64,000 nt of DNA from Petrosia ficiformis (taxonomy: Eukaryota > Porifera > Demospongiae > Haplosclerida > Petrosiidae). The position numbers were made by a program, and so were the translations under genes. Where the stretch lies: the NCBI GenBank assembly GCA_947044365.1, contig OX345640.1, forward strand, positions 854,001 to 918,000, in the 5' to 3' direction. Positions 13,501-22,966 of this stretch are shown piece by piece; within the stretch, counting starts at the first letter, position 1; the number at the start of each line of letters is the position of its first letter. Under the pieces are notes generated by a model that made no database searches, was not told where the DNA came from, and saw only the letters and a program-made list of their open reading frames with translations.

Positions 13501-16500
13501 TTTTTATTTTTGAACTCAATCTGTACTACAGTATTTAGGTTTTTTGTCATATCAATGGACATTTGAAGGGACCACAGTGACAAGAGAAGTTGAATACATC
13601 ACTCATGTATTTACCTCCATTGGAATCTTCAATGTTAATCTCAATGTATCCTATATTGGGGGTGTGGTTCAGAGCTTACCACATACAATCACTGTTGAAA
13701 AAAGTGAATGAAATACATATACCATACAGAAACATAATTGTGTATAAAAGTTGTTGTACAAGTTCATAATAAAAGAAATTAGATAATTTGAAAATATTGC
13801 TTGAAATTTTAGCGCTTAAGTCATCTTGTATTAGATAATTTTACGAATCCATTAAATAGTTCTTATGGTTATATTTAAGTCTTCTTTATGTAGTTCCTCC
13901 TGAGTTTGAACTTTCTACTTCAGTTGATAGTGTTACAATAGGAAGAAATGGTTTCTTACCTGTAGGTGAGGATATTGATTTCGCTGTCTCTCCTTTAGGA
14001 GATGAGGTGTGTAACATGCACATATCATATGTATAATTATACATACACACATGCATACATACATGCATACACACATACATACATACATACAAAATAGAGC
14101 TAATCACCTCTGTGGGAAGAATCTATACATAACACAATATATATATAATTATATATATATATACATGTATATATATATAATACAGTTATTTTATATACAT
14201 GTACCTATGTACACAATTATGTATGTACATATCTTCTTTTTCTCCGTTTTTTAGGCATTTACAGAAGACACTTTATTTCACTGGAGGATTTATTTTGATA
14301 ATAGTACTCAAATTTATGATAACACTACTGATGATAATCATCTTACATTTTCTCTCCCCTTGTGGGGAAAATACTCAATAATTATTGCTAGTTACAATGT
14401 AGCTGGAGGTGTATCACTTCTTACTTCATTTCTGGCTGAAGGTAGGTACATTATGAGATTTAATGTAATGTCACATGACATATTACATGATGTACAATAT
14501 CACATGACATCATGATACAATGTGATGTACTCACATGATGTAATATTATGTAATAATACATCTACATTAGTGAAACAGACTTGAAATGTATCTGATCATG
14601 TTATTAAAATAACCTTTCTCAGCAATTACGTTAGCAATTGCGTAGTTATTCTGATTTTATTAACACTGTGTTTGGCAATCAAAATACTTCGCATGCAAGT
14701 TGCACATTTGTCTCCTAAGATGACAGAACAATAATGATCTAAACACACGCCCTCTGTAACTTCTTCTGGCATTATTATCTTCATCAGATCATAGACTCGT
14801 GAGCAATGGTGTGGAAACAAAACAGCCAGTCATGGAGGACATTGTCTGATAAATGTAGTGAATGTTTGGTAATTTGAAACTGAACTGTATACAAAGTATT
14901 TGGGGAGCAGGGCAAGAGTGATAAAAATAGGTCAAAATGTCCAACAGTTGGTTCAGTATTTCCACACCCCTGCTCATGAGTAATATTTCATGATGGCTTT
15001 TATTGCATAGATGAAAAATGTATTATAAATTTTCGTTGAATTTTACAGAAATTATTGATGAAGTCACTGTTGCTCATATATTACCAGTATACATAGAGAA
15101 CAGCATGATAATCGCCCATTTGACCATAGCATCTGTGAATACAAGGTATACAGGTCCTCTGGCAGTGGAGGTGTGGTCTGGTCCAGTGGATGGAAGCACT
15201 CATTTAGGGAGTACTCAATATGTACTTTGTGACAAAGAGAGTAGAGTGGAGATTAGTTTCCCAGCTGTTGTCACGGGAACATATAACTTGTCTATTTATG
15301 TGTACAATAATGTGTCATCAGATACTGTTCAGCAACCAATAATGGTGGCAAGTAAGTGATTAGAAAGAGAGGAAGAGAGAGAGGGTGAGATGAAGGGAAG
15401 AATAGAAACAGGATGTGAAGAGATCTAGAGAGAGGCGTTGGGGAGTGGATTGAGAGAAGAACCCCAGAGTAAGGGAGAAGAGAGGTGGTAGAGAGGTGAG
15501 GACGGAAGGATGGAGAGGAAAGGAATGGTTAGATTGATGTTCATGAATTAAATGTGATAATTATGGTTTTAGTCTCACGTCAGTATGGACATGTTCGTTT
15601 GATATTCCAAACAACTTCACTGGATTCAAACTATCATACTTATGAATGGCAGAAGGAATTACAAATGATAGTTCATGATGAACTTCAAACAGTAAGGAAT
15701 GGACAGAATATACAATTTAATATTAACAGACAACTGAACACACATACTGCATGGACAATGACTATACACAAGTTGTTTAAATAGCACTATTTATTTTAAA
15801 ACCATTGTGTTTTAGCATAACTATTGTTAGTTGTCAAGTAACTTAAATATATATTGTATATCACTGTTCTGTTGTTTGGATAACACAGACAAACATACTG
15901 ACAAACAAGACTAGCCTATGAATAGCTATCAATATTTTCATGTACAGATGTTCAATTTGAGTTCATGGCAATTGGAAGTAAATGTGACAGAGGAATACAA
16001 CAGTACTAGTACAGATATGATAAAGAAGAGAAATCATGATGAGAAGATATTAACAGCACATGTATTTATATTACCTGTTGATTTATCAACTACTGCCATT
16101 AATAATGTAGAGAGTGTGAGTTTATTTTGTGTGTAATATTAAGAAGCTGCAGTTGTTGAGTGTCATATTGTATTGATGTACAGATATCAGATGATCTCAT
16201 CACACAAGCCAAGTCTGGTCAACTGGAATTTACAGTAAATGGATCAATTGTTGCTGTGAAAACTCTTCCTACTTCTCTTACAACTTCTGCTACTACTACT
16301 TCTGCTACTACTTCTGCTACTACTTCTGCTACTACTTCCATGTCCTCTCCTGTTTCCACTGTATCTTCTCCTGCTACTAATTCTCCTGTTTCTTCTCCTA
16401 TGTCTTCTCCTATGTCTTCTCCAATGTCTTATCCTATGTCTAGATCTTCTCCTATGTCTTCTCCAATGTCTTCTCCTATGTCTAGATCTTCTCCCATGTC

Positions 16501-17464
16501 TTCTCCTATGTCTAGATCTTCTTCTATGTCTTCTCCTGTTACTACTTCTCCTATGTCTTCTCCCATGTCTTCTCCTATGTCTTCTCCTATGTCTTCTCCT
16601 GTTACTACTTCTCCTGTGTCTTCTCCTTCAGCTGGTAATGAATCATTATCCACCTTCACTGCATAATACAAATTATTACATTCTCCAACCATCTATTCAC
16701 CCATTCATTCATCTATTCATTCATCCATTCTCTCATCCATCTGCTCATCCATCTATCCATTCGTTAATCCATCCATCTATTCGTTTCTATCCATCCATTC
16801 ATCTATTCATTCATCTATCCATTCATTCATCCATTCATTCATCCATTTCTTCAATCCAGCCCACCACAGTAAATCAGGAGGATTTAACTATCTTCCATTA
16901 GCACTTGGAGTAGGTATTGGAGGGTTTGTGTTGATCCTCATAGCAATTATTATTGCTGTAGGAATAGCTTGCTGGAGAAAGTAAGGAAAACATGATCAAT
17001 AGCCTAACCATTGGTTAGATTAAATAATGATAATGGCAGGGCCAACCCTTAAAATATAATATTCCAAACGCTTGACTAGTATTATTTAAACTATAACTAA
17101 ACTAATTTGAGAAATTAGGCGTTCTATAACTAAAGTGGGCAACTAAACCAACACTACACTTAACCTAACCATGCAGGCTTAAAACACTACACTGGTTAGG
17201 TTTGAATTTTGATGTACCAGGACACATTTATCTATAACAGTATAGATACAATGCTAATAGTTATATAATTTTATATGTGCTAGGGGTTAGTATGATACAA
17301 AATGAGTTTATTATTATCTTTTTAGGAAACGCCATTCACCACAGTCTCAATATATGTATCTAACCAACCCACAAGATGAGGAACCAGAAGATCATGAGGA
17401 AGACAACGATGAGGGTCATCCAATGAGCACCTTCCAAGTTGTATCAAAAGATGAAGTGGATTAG
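149..17464 (+). CDS. VPS10/PKD-domain sorting receptor (sortilin/SorCS-like), 5' incomplete
   Basis: Type I membrane receptor of the VPS10 family, expected to bind ligands and sort them between Golgi, surface and endosomes. Exons by GT/AG and phase: 149-281, 340-404, 507-603, 873-1049, 1423-1552, 1781-1911, 1967-2077, 2224-2381, 2435-2612, 2685-2781, 3669-3843, 9577-9820, 9942-10081, 10141-10260, 10315-10480, 10820-11006, 11812-11909, 12251-12419, 12708-12790, 13040-13226, 13351-13457, 13532-13703, 13894-14006, 14255-14441, 15049-15351, 15573-15691, 15948-16115, 16184-16634, 16860-16980, 17326-17464. These total 4,726 nt and keep one frame to TAG. Asp-boxes: [42 protein letters not shown]. 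Exons 9577-10480 match the sortilin C-terminal Cys-rich module. PKD-like domains follow (YEWSYGD motifs), then the SPMS-rich stalk, a helix in 16860-16980, and a tail with YMYL and an acidic run. Introns hold (TA)n, CCAT and GA-rich simple repeats. The exon ending at 15691 is the least certain. Confidence 0.9.
2790..3545. repeat. TACA/CATA tetranucleotide array in a VPS10 intron
   Basis: About 750 bp of TACA repeats fill most of the intron between exons 2685-2781 and 3669-3843. The tetranucleotide runs are broken by recurring variants (GTTACATAAG, TTCATGTACA, CATAGATA), which gives a higher-order pattern of about 80-100 bp. Long reading frames of Tyr/Met/Cys or Ile/His/Thr repeats across it, on both strands, are by-products of the tetranucleotide and not genes. 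Confidence 0.95.
4611..4619 (+). promoter_or_regulatory. TATA box, type I CR promoter
   Basis: TATAAAAGG lies 74 bp before the ATG at 4685, within the conserved context AAGCT-TATAAAAGGC. It is preceded by TGACAC/ACACCTATCA repeats that recur upstream of most CR genes. Confidence 0.65.
4685..5023 (+). pseudogene. CR-family gene, 3'-truncated copy
   Basis: Reads 112 residues from the family ATG. The signal peptide (about 1-20, ending VEAQ) and the first seven mature cysteines are present, through the conserved core NDDGEYCGV. The frame then ends at TAA just after NELAI, where full copies continue for about 85 residues. The last seven cysteines and the GPI-type tail are missing, and the sequence after the stop is unrelated to other copies. 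A 71-bp minisatellite begins about 75 bp further on. It could still make a short secreted peptide with an odd number of cysteines, but loss of half the cysteine framework argues for a pseudogene. Its N-terminal half is closest to the copies at 39252 and 43603 (DIVPE, CTKDI). Confidence 0.75.
5099..5562. repeat. 71-bp minisatellite, about 6.5 units, each with a hairpin
   Basis: Units begin at about 5101, 5172, 5243, 5314, 5385, 5456 and 5527, and the last is partial. They are almost identical. Each carries an inverted repeat with arms GCTGCTTGACAGT and ACTGTCAAAGCAGC around a 7-nt centre. Confidence 0.95.
5563..6339. other. AT-rich intronic stretch, no gene seen
   Basis: No open frame with recognisable content. 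Contains the short sequence AATAAACCATTACTTTTTACA, found in similar form near 9190-9220 and 32890-32940, and a short GTATATA repeat at 6293-6316 just before the promoter of the CR gene at 6403. Confidence 0.5.
6340..6348 (+). promoter_or_regulatory. TATA box, type I CR promoter (variant)
   Basis: TATAAAAAG lies 63 bp before the ATG at 6403. Downstream spacing and the GCAAGCAGCAGCAGAAG leader match the other type I copies, but the far-upstream TGACAC repeats are not seen here. Confidence 0.6.
6403..7017 (+). CDS. CR family: secreted cysteine-rich protein with GPI-type tail (204 aa)
   Basis: Single uninterrupted frame. Signal peptide about 1-20 ([11 protein letters not shown]...VEAQ). A Cys-free segment with [12 protein letters not shown] follows, then 14 mature cysteines including [30 protein letters not shown] and [10 protein letters not shown]. 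The end is a hydrophobic stretch of about 17 residues finishing at the C-terminal Phe after CSGSS, typical of a GPI-anchor signal. N-glycosylation sites occur at FNAT and NTS. Function unknown; I do not recognise a named family. It lies inside a VPS10 intron in the same orientation. Type A by its [14 protein letters not shown] and RFDLF sequences. One difference in the tail: FLEIVT where other copies have FLGIIT. Confidence 0.85.
   Translation: MKVPVYLFILFTVFLSCVEAQFQMDVMRSLLSPRQSTSDCDDILPEMCTKPIEEKFNATNTSNIQDEALAFSFSLSIICGVCNDEYIKFYECKGDDEAIETIRGGFCAVNDDGEYCGVVYLDDFASGVFSPESCEDCETYCEFYEFSSNLFGCCAASLARFDLFIDDRGCNTDLGEPCSGSSLFATPMFLEIVTLTVITVLTLF
7735..7975. repeat. Dispersed repeat ending in a CCGTACCCTTCC-type tail
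   Basis: Contains a block (TGAGCC...GATGTGACTTCC...GTGACACAAA), then TTTGTGTAATTTGAAG, a CAGACAGGCAGACACAC run and an end TTACCATACCCTTCCACCTACGC. A second, diverged copy occupies about 8500-8706. Related 5' blocks lie near 9237-9313 and 32505-32575. Confidence 0.6.
8500..8706. repeat. Second copy of the same dispersed repeat
   Basis: Shares the TTGTATAATTTGAAG block, the CAGACACACAGACACACAC run and the terminal ACCGTACCCTTCCGCCTAC with 7735-7975. Family not identified; there is no coding content and no clear target duplication. Confidence 0.6.
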
Positions 17465-17749
17465 ATTTTGCTTGCTATATATATACATTACTCATTCATA
17501 TTCTCTTGTCACAGTTGCATTAATCATGTAATTATGTTTTAGTTATTATAATTCTTTAAAACAGCAAAGTTAAGTGTTGTTGTTGTTTGTTTATGATAAG
17601 TGTTATTGTTATTTCTGTAAACAGACTGAATGTTGTGTATAAAATAATGTGATAAATATCATTATGTAATATATAGTACCTGTATGGTGAACTAGTGACT
17701 GAATTGATTATTATATATCAGTAGTTAAATCACTGTTCATTAAATTAAT

Positions 17750-18760
17750 TCACTAATCAGAGAGATTTACTTATGTATATGAATATGTACACCCCTCTCT
17801 CTCTCTCTCTCTCTTTATCTCTCTATCTGTCTCTTTCTCTCTCTCCTAACTCTGTGTATCTAGTATTGCAGGTCTAGATTGGACTAAAATAGGGGACAAT
17901 GTAGTTTGTTATGCCTGGCGTGAACTCAACAGTACTTATGAAGACCCTACTGTTGTGTAATTTGATCAGTTTGTGAGAATAAGAGTATGAATATTATAAT
18001 AACTGATAATTACTTTCAATTTTAACAAACTATTCTTAACATGATAATTATGTATTATAATTCATTTTAACTACTGATGAATGATTTATATAATGTGTAA
18101 TATGTGCAGCTATTACTAGTCCTACATCTGTACATGTTGAATAGTTAAGATTACTCTTATTAGTTATTAATTACATTCAGTTATGATTACTCTTCATTTC
18201 TCCATAGACACAACTGTCATGTTATATACATCATCAAATGTCTCTGGTAATGGTTACAAGACAGCTGTTTGATTCAAAACTTGGTGCATTCATACCTGGA
18301 ACATATGATTGCTGTTTATCATGATCCTAATAACACTCATGTTTATTTATCAGAAGAGGCTGGTATGAATTATACCTTATCTCTTGATATTATCATTAGT
18401 CCACCAGAAAGTGATTCGTAAGTGTAATATCTATTAATATAACTATTAAGTAATAGTTATAACACACTTTACTGTGATTATGTGTTTTAATGTAGTACGA
18501 GGGCCATATCTTATATATGTTCACAGAAGGCCTATACTTAAATCTCTTTATCGAATAATAATAAATATATCTTTACAGGGAATATTGGAGAGAGTCTTGA
18601 TTGATTTTATCAGAGCGGTCTAAGAGTTTATATATCAAATAATGGAGGTGTTATACGGAGGGAATTATAGCTATTCTGGTTATAAAAAGTTTCATCTGTT
18701 AAACTATGGGTATAGCTATTCACTGCTGTTGTTGATAAAATGGAAACCAACTTGTAAGTA
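17750..18760 (+). pseudogene. VPS10 gene fragment, degenerate duplicate
   Basis: Resembles exons 1423-1552, 1781-1911, 2224-2381 and 3669-3843 of the VPS10 gene upstream, with their flanking intron sequence. Decay is plain: the acceptor before the first exon reads AAC in place of TAG, GTGTATTTT has become GTGTAATTT (stop), the second exon runs directly into the fourth, exons 2435 and 2685 are missing, and the 3669-like exon has small insertions. The order of parts and the sequence after it match the start of the large VPS10 intron. Confidence 0.85.
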
Positions 18761-19481
18761 TATACATAATATATATTATTATTATTATATAGTTAGTATG
18801 TATATTTATGGCCCATGAGACCCGCATGTTTATGAATACTGTCAATGATGTATATTTATATTTATATTTATACCATGGTGCGTGGGTGGTTGCCATGGTA
18901 GCCTCCTTTGATGTACCACATGAGATATATGCCCATAACTGGATCCAACTAGGGCTATATGCTATACATAATGTATTATATATGTATATATGTGTGTGTG
19001 TGTCACATGCAGAAGATATGTTAATGTGTCATTATGGTGGGGCTCAACCAATGAATGGGTGTGGTATGTAAAAGAATGTACATGCGGCTTAATTATCAGA
19101 GAGAAGGAAATAAACTTGTGGAAACTACAACCAGTAGCTGTATTGAGCTGAAAGACATTGCAATAGAGATTAAAAAAAACTATAAATTCAGTAAGAATAG
19201 TAGAAAAACAAATTGTTTAATTATACATTACAATTGTCATAAATTCAATAATTATTATAATTATTACAATGGTCATATAATATAATTCAGATGGTGTTAA
19301 AATTGCTTTCCTACAACATCTGTCAGCATTATATAGTTTAAAGTTCAAAGATTGATCGACCACATCATGATAATATCAGTTATGAATAATTATAATTGTG
19401 AATGAATATCTAAATTGTCATTAAATTACAATACTACAGTTGACTCACCTATCAGAGTACAAATTAGATAACATGTAAGCT
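18761..19481. other. Copy of the VPS10 intron segment preceding a CR gene
   Basis: Parallels 3844-4610: the same GGCCCA..GA..CATG opening, TTTATGAATACT.TCAATGA, GTGTGTGTCACATG.AGAAGAT and ATTGAGCTGAAAGACATTGCAATA blocks, in the same order and ending at the type I promoter. Two small reading frames inside it are not conserved and are not called. Confidence 0.7.
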
Positions 19482-19490
19482 TATAAAAGG
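19482..19490 (+). promoter_or_regulatory. TATA box, type I CR promoter
   Basis: TATAAAAGG lies 74 bp before the ATG at 19556, after ACCTATCAGAGTACAAATTAG and followed by the GCAAGCAGCAGCAGAAG leader. Confidence 0.65.
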
Positions 19491-19555
19491 CTAGTTAGAT
19501 AGCAACACTGCGTATATAGCAAGCAGCAGCAGAAGATATTGGACTATAATCCACA

Positions 19556-20173
19556 ATGAAGGTTGCAGTATACTTGTTCATCTTATTTACAGTTATTCTT
19601 AGCTGTGTTGAAGCGCAATTTAAAAAGGATGTTATGCGTACTTTACTCTCCCCAAGACAAAGTACTAGTGATTGTGATGATACGTTGCTAGAGATGTGTA
19701 CCAAGCCCATAGAGGAAAAGTTCAATGCAACCAATATCAGTAGTATTGAAGATTATGCTCATTTTTTCAGCTTTTTCTACTCTATATTGTGTGGTGATTG
19801 CAATGATGAGTATATTAGTTTGCTTGAGTGTGAAGGTAATAAAACAACACTTATTGAAGAAATAAGAGGTGGTTATTGTGCAGTAAATGATGATGGTGAG
19901 TATTGTGGAGTTCTGTTTTTCGATGAAGTGGCCTCTGGACTATTTAGACTTGAATCCTGCAATGATTGTGAAACTTATTGCGACTTTGTTGAATATCAGT
20001 CCAACTCCTTGGGTTGCTGTGCAGCTTCTCTTGCTCGTTATGACTTATTCATAAATGGAAGCGATTGTAATACTGACCTTGGAAAGCCATGTTCTGGATC
20101 CTCACAGTTTACTACTCCTATGTTACTGGGGATCATTACTCTTGCAGTAATTGCTGTTCTCACTCTGTTTTAA
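19556..20173 (+). CDS. CR family: secreted cysteine-rich protein with GPI-type tail (205 aa)
   Basis: Intact frame with signal peptide (1-20), 14 mature cysteines and the hydrophobic tail after CSGSSQFTTP. The first third is nearly identical to the other copies. The second half is type B: YISLLEC, LFFDEVASGLF, CDFVEYQSNSLGCC and RYDLFINGS. It has LEMC where others have PEMC, and LGKPC where others have LGEPC. N-glycosylation sites occur at FNAT, NIS and NGS. It sits downstream of the degenerate VPS10 fragment, as the copy at 4685 sits downstream of VPS10 exon 3669-3843, so the pair probably descend from one duplicated block. The 3' flank carries the family's TTTAGTTTACTCCCCAAAT and ATTAAA. 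Confidence 0.87.
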   Translation: MKVAVYLFILFTVILSCVEAQFKKDVMRTLLSPRQSTSDCDDTLLEMCTKPIEEKFNATNISSIEDYAHFFSFFYSILCGDCNDEYISLLECEGNKTTLIEEIRGGYCAVNDDGEYCGVLFFDEVASGLFRLESCNDCETYCDFVEYQSNSLGCCAASLARYDLFINGSDCNTDLGKPCSGSSQFTTPMLLGIITLAVIAVLTLF

Positions 20174-20835
20174 ACATAATTTGTTATTTTGGACTGATAT
20201 TTTTAGTTAACAATTATTGTTTATTATGTGATTGTAGTTTAGTTTACTCCCCAAATCCTGTATTGTGTGATTGATTTTATTAAAAATTATTTTTTTCTGA
20301 TTTAATTCAAAACATTATACATTTGGATATACCAAAAAGCTTTGATAGGGTATCCAATAATCAAATACATTATTATTTGATCATGAATTACATATTATGT
20401 TGTCAAGATTTAGTATTTACAATGTAAATGATGATAGACCTTCAGTTGGTTACAGCTAGCTAGCTAGGAGCATTTCAATGCTGATTTTTGCTAGGTAATA
20501 TTTACAAGTACTAGTTTCATTTCATCTTGATCTATATGGACTGGTATATAAAGTACATTTCACAATAAAGCATATACTAACAATAACAGCAATAGAGTAT
20601 AGTATTAAGGTATAACCTGTGGTGTATTACATTCTGTGAAAAGAACATGCAGGTGTTACTTCATTTCAGAATAATTGCTATGTATATACAGGTATAATCT
20701 GTGGTGTCTTGGATTCTAATTTACCTGAACAGATTCATACGTAAATAGACTATACAGATGTGTACAAACTCAGATTACGGAAATGATTCCCTTCTTGGGT
20801 GTGTATAGCACTGCAGCAGCAAAATATAATCCACA

Positions 20836-20873
20836 ATGAAAGTTGCAGTATACTTGTTCATCTTATTTACAGT
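20836..20873 (+). pseudogene. CR-family relic: first codons only
   Basis: The leader ATAATCCACAATGAAAGTTG and about 12 codons of the CR signal peptide are present. The sequence then jumps to TCAACAAATTACTGCTTTTTTGG, which elsewhere lies a few hundred bp beyond the CR stop codon. Almost the whole gene has been deleted between these points. Upstream is the type II leader region. Confidence 0.8.
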
Positions 20874-21234
20874 TTCAACAAATTACTGCTTTTTTGGGGA
20901 AAAAAACTTTAATTTAAAAATTAAGAATAGTGGAAAAACAAATTGTATGTCATCATAAAGGTCATGTAATATAATTCAGATGGTGTTAAAATTGCTTTCC
21001 TACAACATTTTGTCAGCATTATATAATAGTTTAAAGTTCAAAAATTGATTTCTTTATGAAGGATAATATCATTCATGAATAACTATAATGTGAATGAATA
21101 CGGGTAAACTAAAGACGTTACATGATTTCATTAATAATTTATTTAGCTTTAATATTTTCTGTACAACAAACTACAGAAGATAACTTATTTGTAAATTAGT
21201 TCACTGTTGATTATAATTTTCTTCTTTATTGACC

Positions 21235-21244
21235 TATATAAAAG
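21235..21244 (+). promoter_or_regulatory. Candidate TATA box, type II CR upstream region
   Basis: TATATAAAAG, followed by TCAGTTGTCAGTTATCATCAG, lies 243 bp before the ATG at 21478. This copy lacks the nearby TATAAAAGG of type I genes, so transcription may start here with a longer leader. Confidence 0.45.
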
Positions 21245-21477
21245 TCAGTTGTCAGTTATCATCAGTAATTTTGAACATTAATTTTAAACAAGTTATTGTT
21301 AATAATAATCATTGGCCATTAATAACAAACATATTCAGTTGAGATTCGTTTCAGAATCTCTTCTTTTACACAGTGATTACATTCATGATTATTCTCCTAA
21401 ATAGACTATACGGATGTGTACAAACTCAGATTACGGAAATGATTCCCTTCTTGGGTGTAGCTCCAGCATAATCCACA

Positions 21478-22092
21478 ATGAAGGTTGCAGTATACTTGTT
21501 CATCTTATTTACAGTTATTCTTAGCTGTGTTGAAGCGCAATTTAGAAAGGATGTTATGCGTTCATTACTCTCCCCAAGACAAAGTACTAGTGATTGTGAT
21601 GATACGTTGCCAGAGATGTGTACCAAGCCCATAGAGGAAAAGTTCAATGCAACCAATATCAGTAGTATTGAAGATTATGGTCGTGTTTTAAGCTTTGCCT
21701 TCTCTATAATATGTGGTGTTTGCAATGATGAGTATATTAGATTTTATGAGTGTCAAGGTAACACAACATTTATTGAAAAAATAAGAGGTGGTTATTGTGC
21801 AGTAAATGACGATGGTGAGTATTGTGGAGTTGTGTATTTGGATGATTTAGCCTCTGGAGTATTTAGCCCTGAATCCTGTGAAGACTGTGAAACGTATTGC
21901 GAGTTTTATGAATATTCTTCTAGTTTGTTTGGTTGCTGTGCAGCTTCTCTTGCTCGTTTTGACTTGTTCATAGAGGAACGTGATTGTGATACTGACCTTG
22001 GAGAGCCATGTTCTGGATCCTCACTGTTTGCTACTCCTATGTTCCTGGGAATCATTACTGTCGCAGTGATTACTGTTTTCACTCTGTTTTAA
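21478..22092 (+). CDS. CR family: secreted cysteine-rich protein with GPI-type tail (204 aa)
   Basis: Intact frame with signal peptide ending VEAQ, 14 mature cysteines and a hydrophobic tail FLGIITVAVITVFTLF at the very end. Type A throughout its second half: [49 protein letters not shown]. Closest to the copy at 29396. The segment around IEDYGRVLSFAFS instead matches its tandem neighbour at 22967. Preceded by the type II upstream region, not the TATAAAAGG type. Likely a GPI-anchored surface protein; role unknown. Confidence 0.87.
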   Translation: MKVAVYLFILFTVILSCVEAQFRKDVMRSLLSPRQSTSDCDDTLPEMCTKPIEEKFNATNISSIEDYGRVLSFAFSIICGVCNDEYIRFYECQGNTTFIEKIRGGYCAVNDDGEYCGVVYLDDLASGVFSPESCEDCETYCEFYEYSSSLFGCCAASLARFDLFIEERDCDTDLGEPCSGSSLFATPMFLGIITVAVITVFTLF

Positions 22093-22732
22093 ACATAAAA
22101 TTATTATTTTTGCTGATGTTGTAGTTAATAATTGTTTATTGTGTGATTGTAGTACTAGTTTAGTTTACTCCCCAAATGTATCGTTTGATTGATTTTATTA
22201 AAAATTATTTTTGCTGATTTATTTGAAAATATGAAAACAACATAGCTGTTGAAAGAAAGCAATGTCAATAATCAGCATGCTAGACACTCTTCTGTTTCAA
22301 CAGAAATAAAGTTTAATTATTGATGCAAATTTTATTAAATAGTGGTATGGTCTTGCTGGTGTCTCATTTTGTTTCAACATATTACTGCTTTTTTGGGAAA
22401 AAAAACTTTAATTTAAAATTAAGAATAGTGGAAAAACAAATTGTATGTCATCATAAAGGTCATGTAATATAATTCAGATGGTGTTAAAATTGCTTTCCTA
22501 CAACATTTTGTCAGCATTATATAATAGTTTAAAGTTCAAAGATTGATTTCTTTATGAAGGATAATATCATTCATGAATAACTATAATGTGAATGAATACG
22601 GGTAAACTAAAGACGTTACATGATTTCATTAATAATTTATTTAGCTTTAATATTTTCTGTACAACAAACTACAGAAGATAACTTATTCGTAAATTAGTTC
22701 ACTGTTGATTATAATTTTCTTCTTTATTGACC

Positions 22733-22742
22733 TATATAAAAG
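22733..22742 (+). promoter_or_regulatory. Candidate TATA box, type II CR upstream region
   Basis: TATATAAAAG with the same TCAGTTGTCAGTTATC context as at 21235, 234 bp before the ATG at 22967. Confidence 0.45.
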
Positions 22743-22966
22743 TCAGTTGTCAGTTATCATCAGTAATTTTGAACATTAATTTTAAACAAGTTATTGTTAA
22801 TAATAATCATTGGCCATTAATAACAAACATATTCAGTTGAGATTCGTTTCAGAATCTCTTCTTGATTACATTCATGATTATTCTCCTAAATAGACTATAC
22901 GGATGTGTACAAACTCAGATTACGGAAATGATTCCCTTCTTGGGTGTAGCTCCAGCATAATCCACA

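Noticed and set aside
16638..16901. Frame with repeated IHPFIH units after the stalk exon
   Set aside because: It is the CCAT/ATTC simple repeat of an intron; the exon resumes at 16860 in another frame.
19495..19734. Antisense reading frame ([10 protein letters not shown]...) opposite the CR start, repeated at 6354, 21426, 22915, 29311, 39185, 43536 and 61437
   Set aside because: Its conservation follows from the CR coding strand; it has no independent start context and its ends differ between copies.
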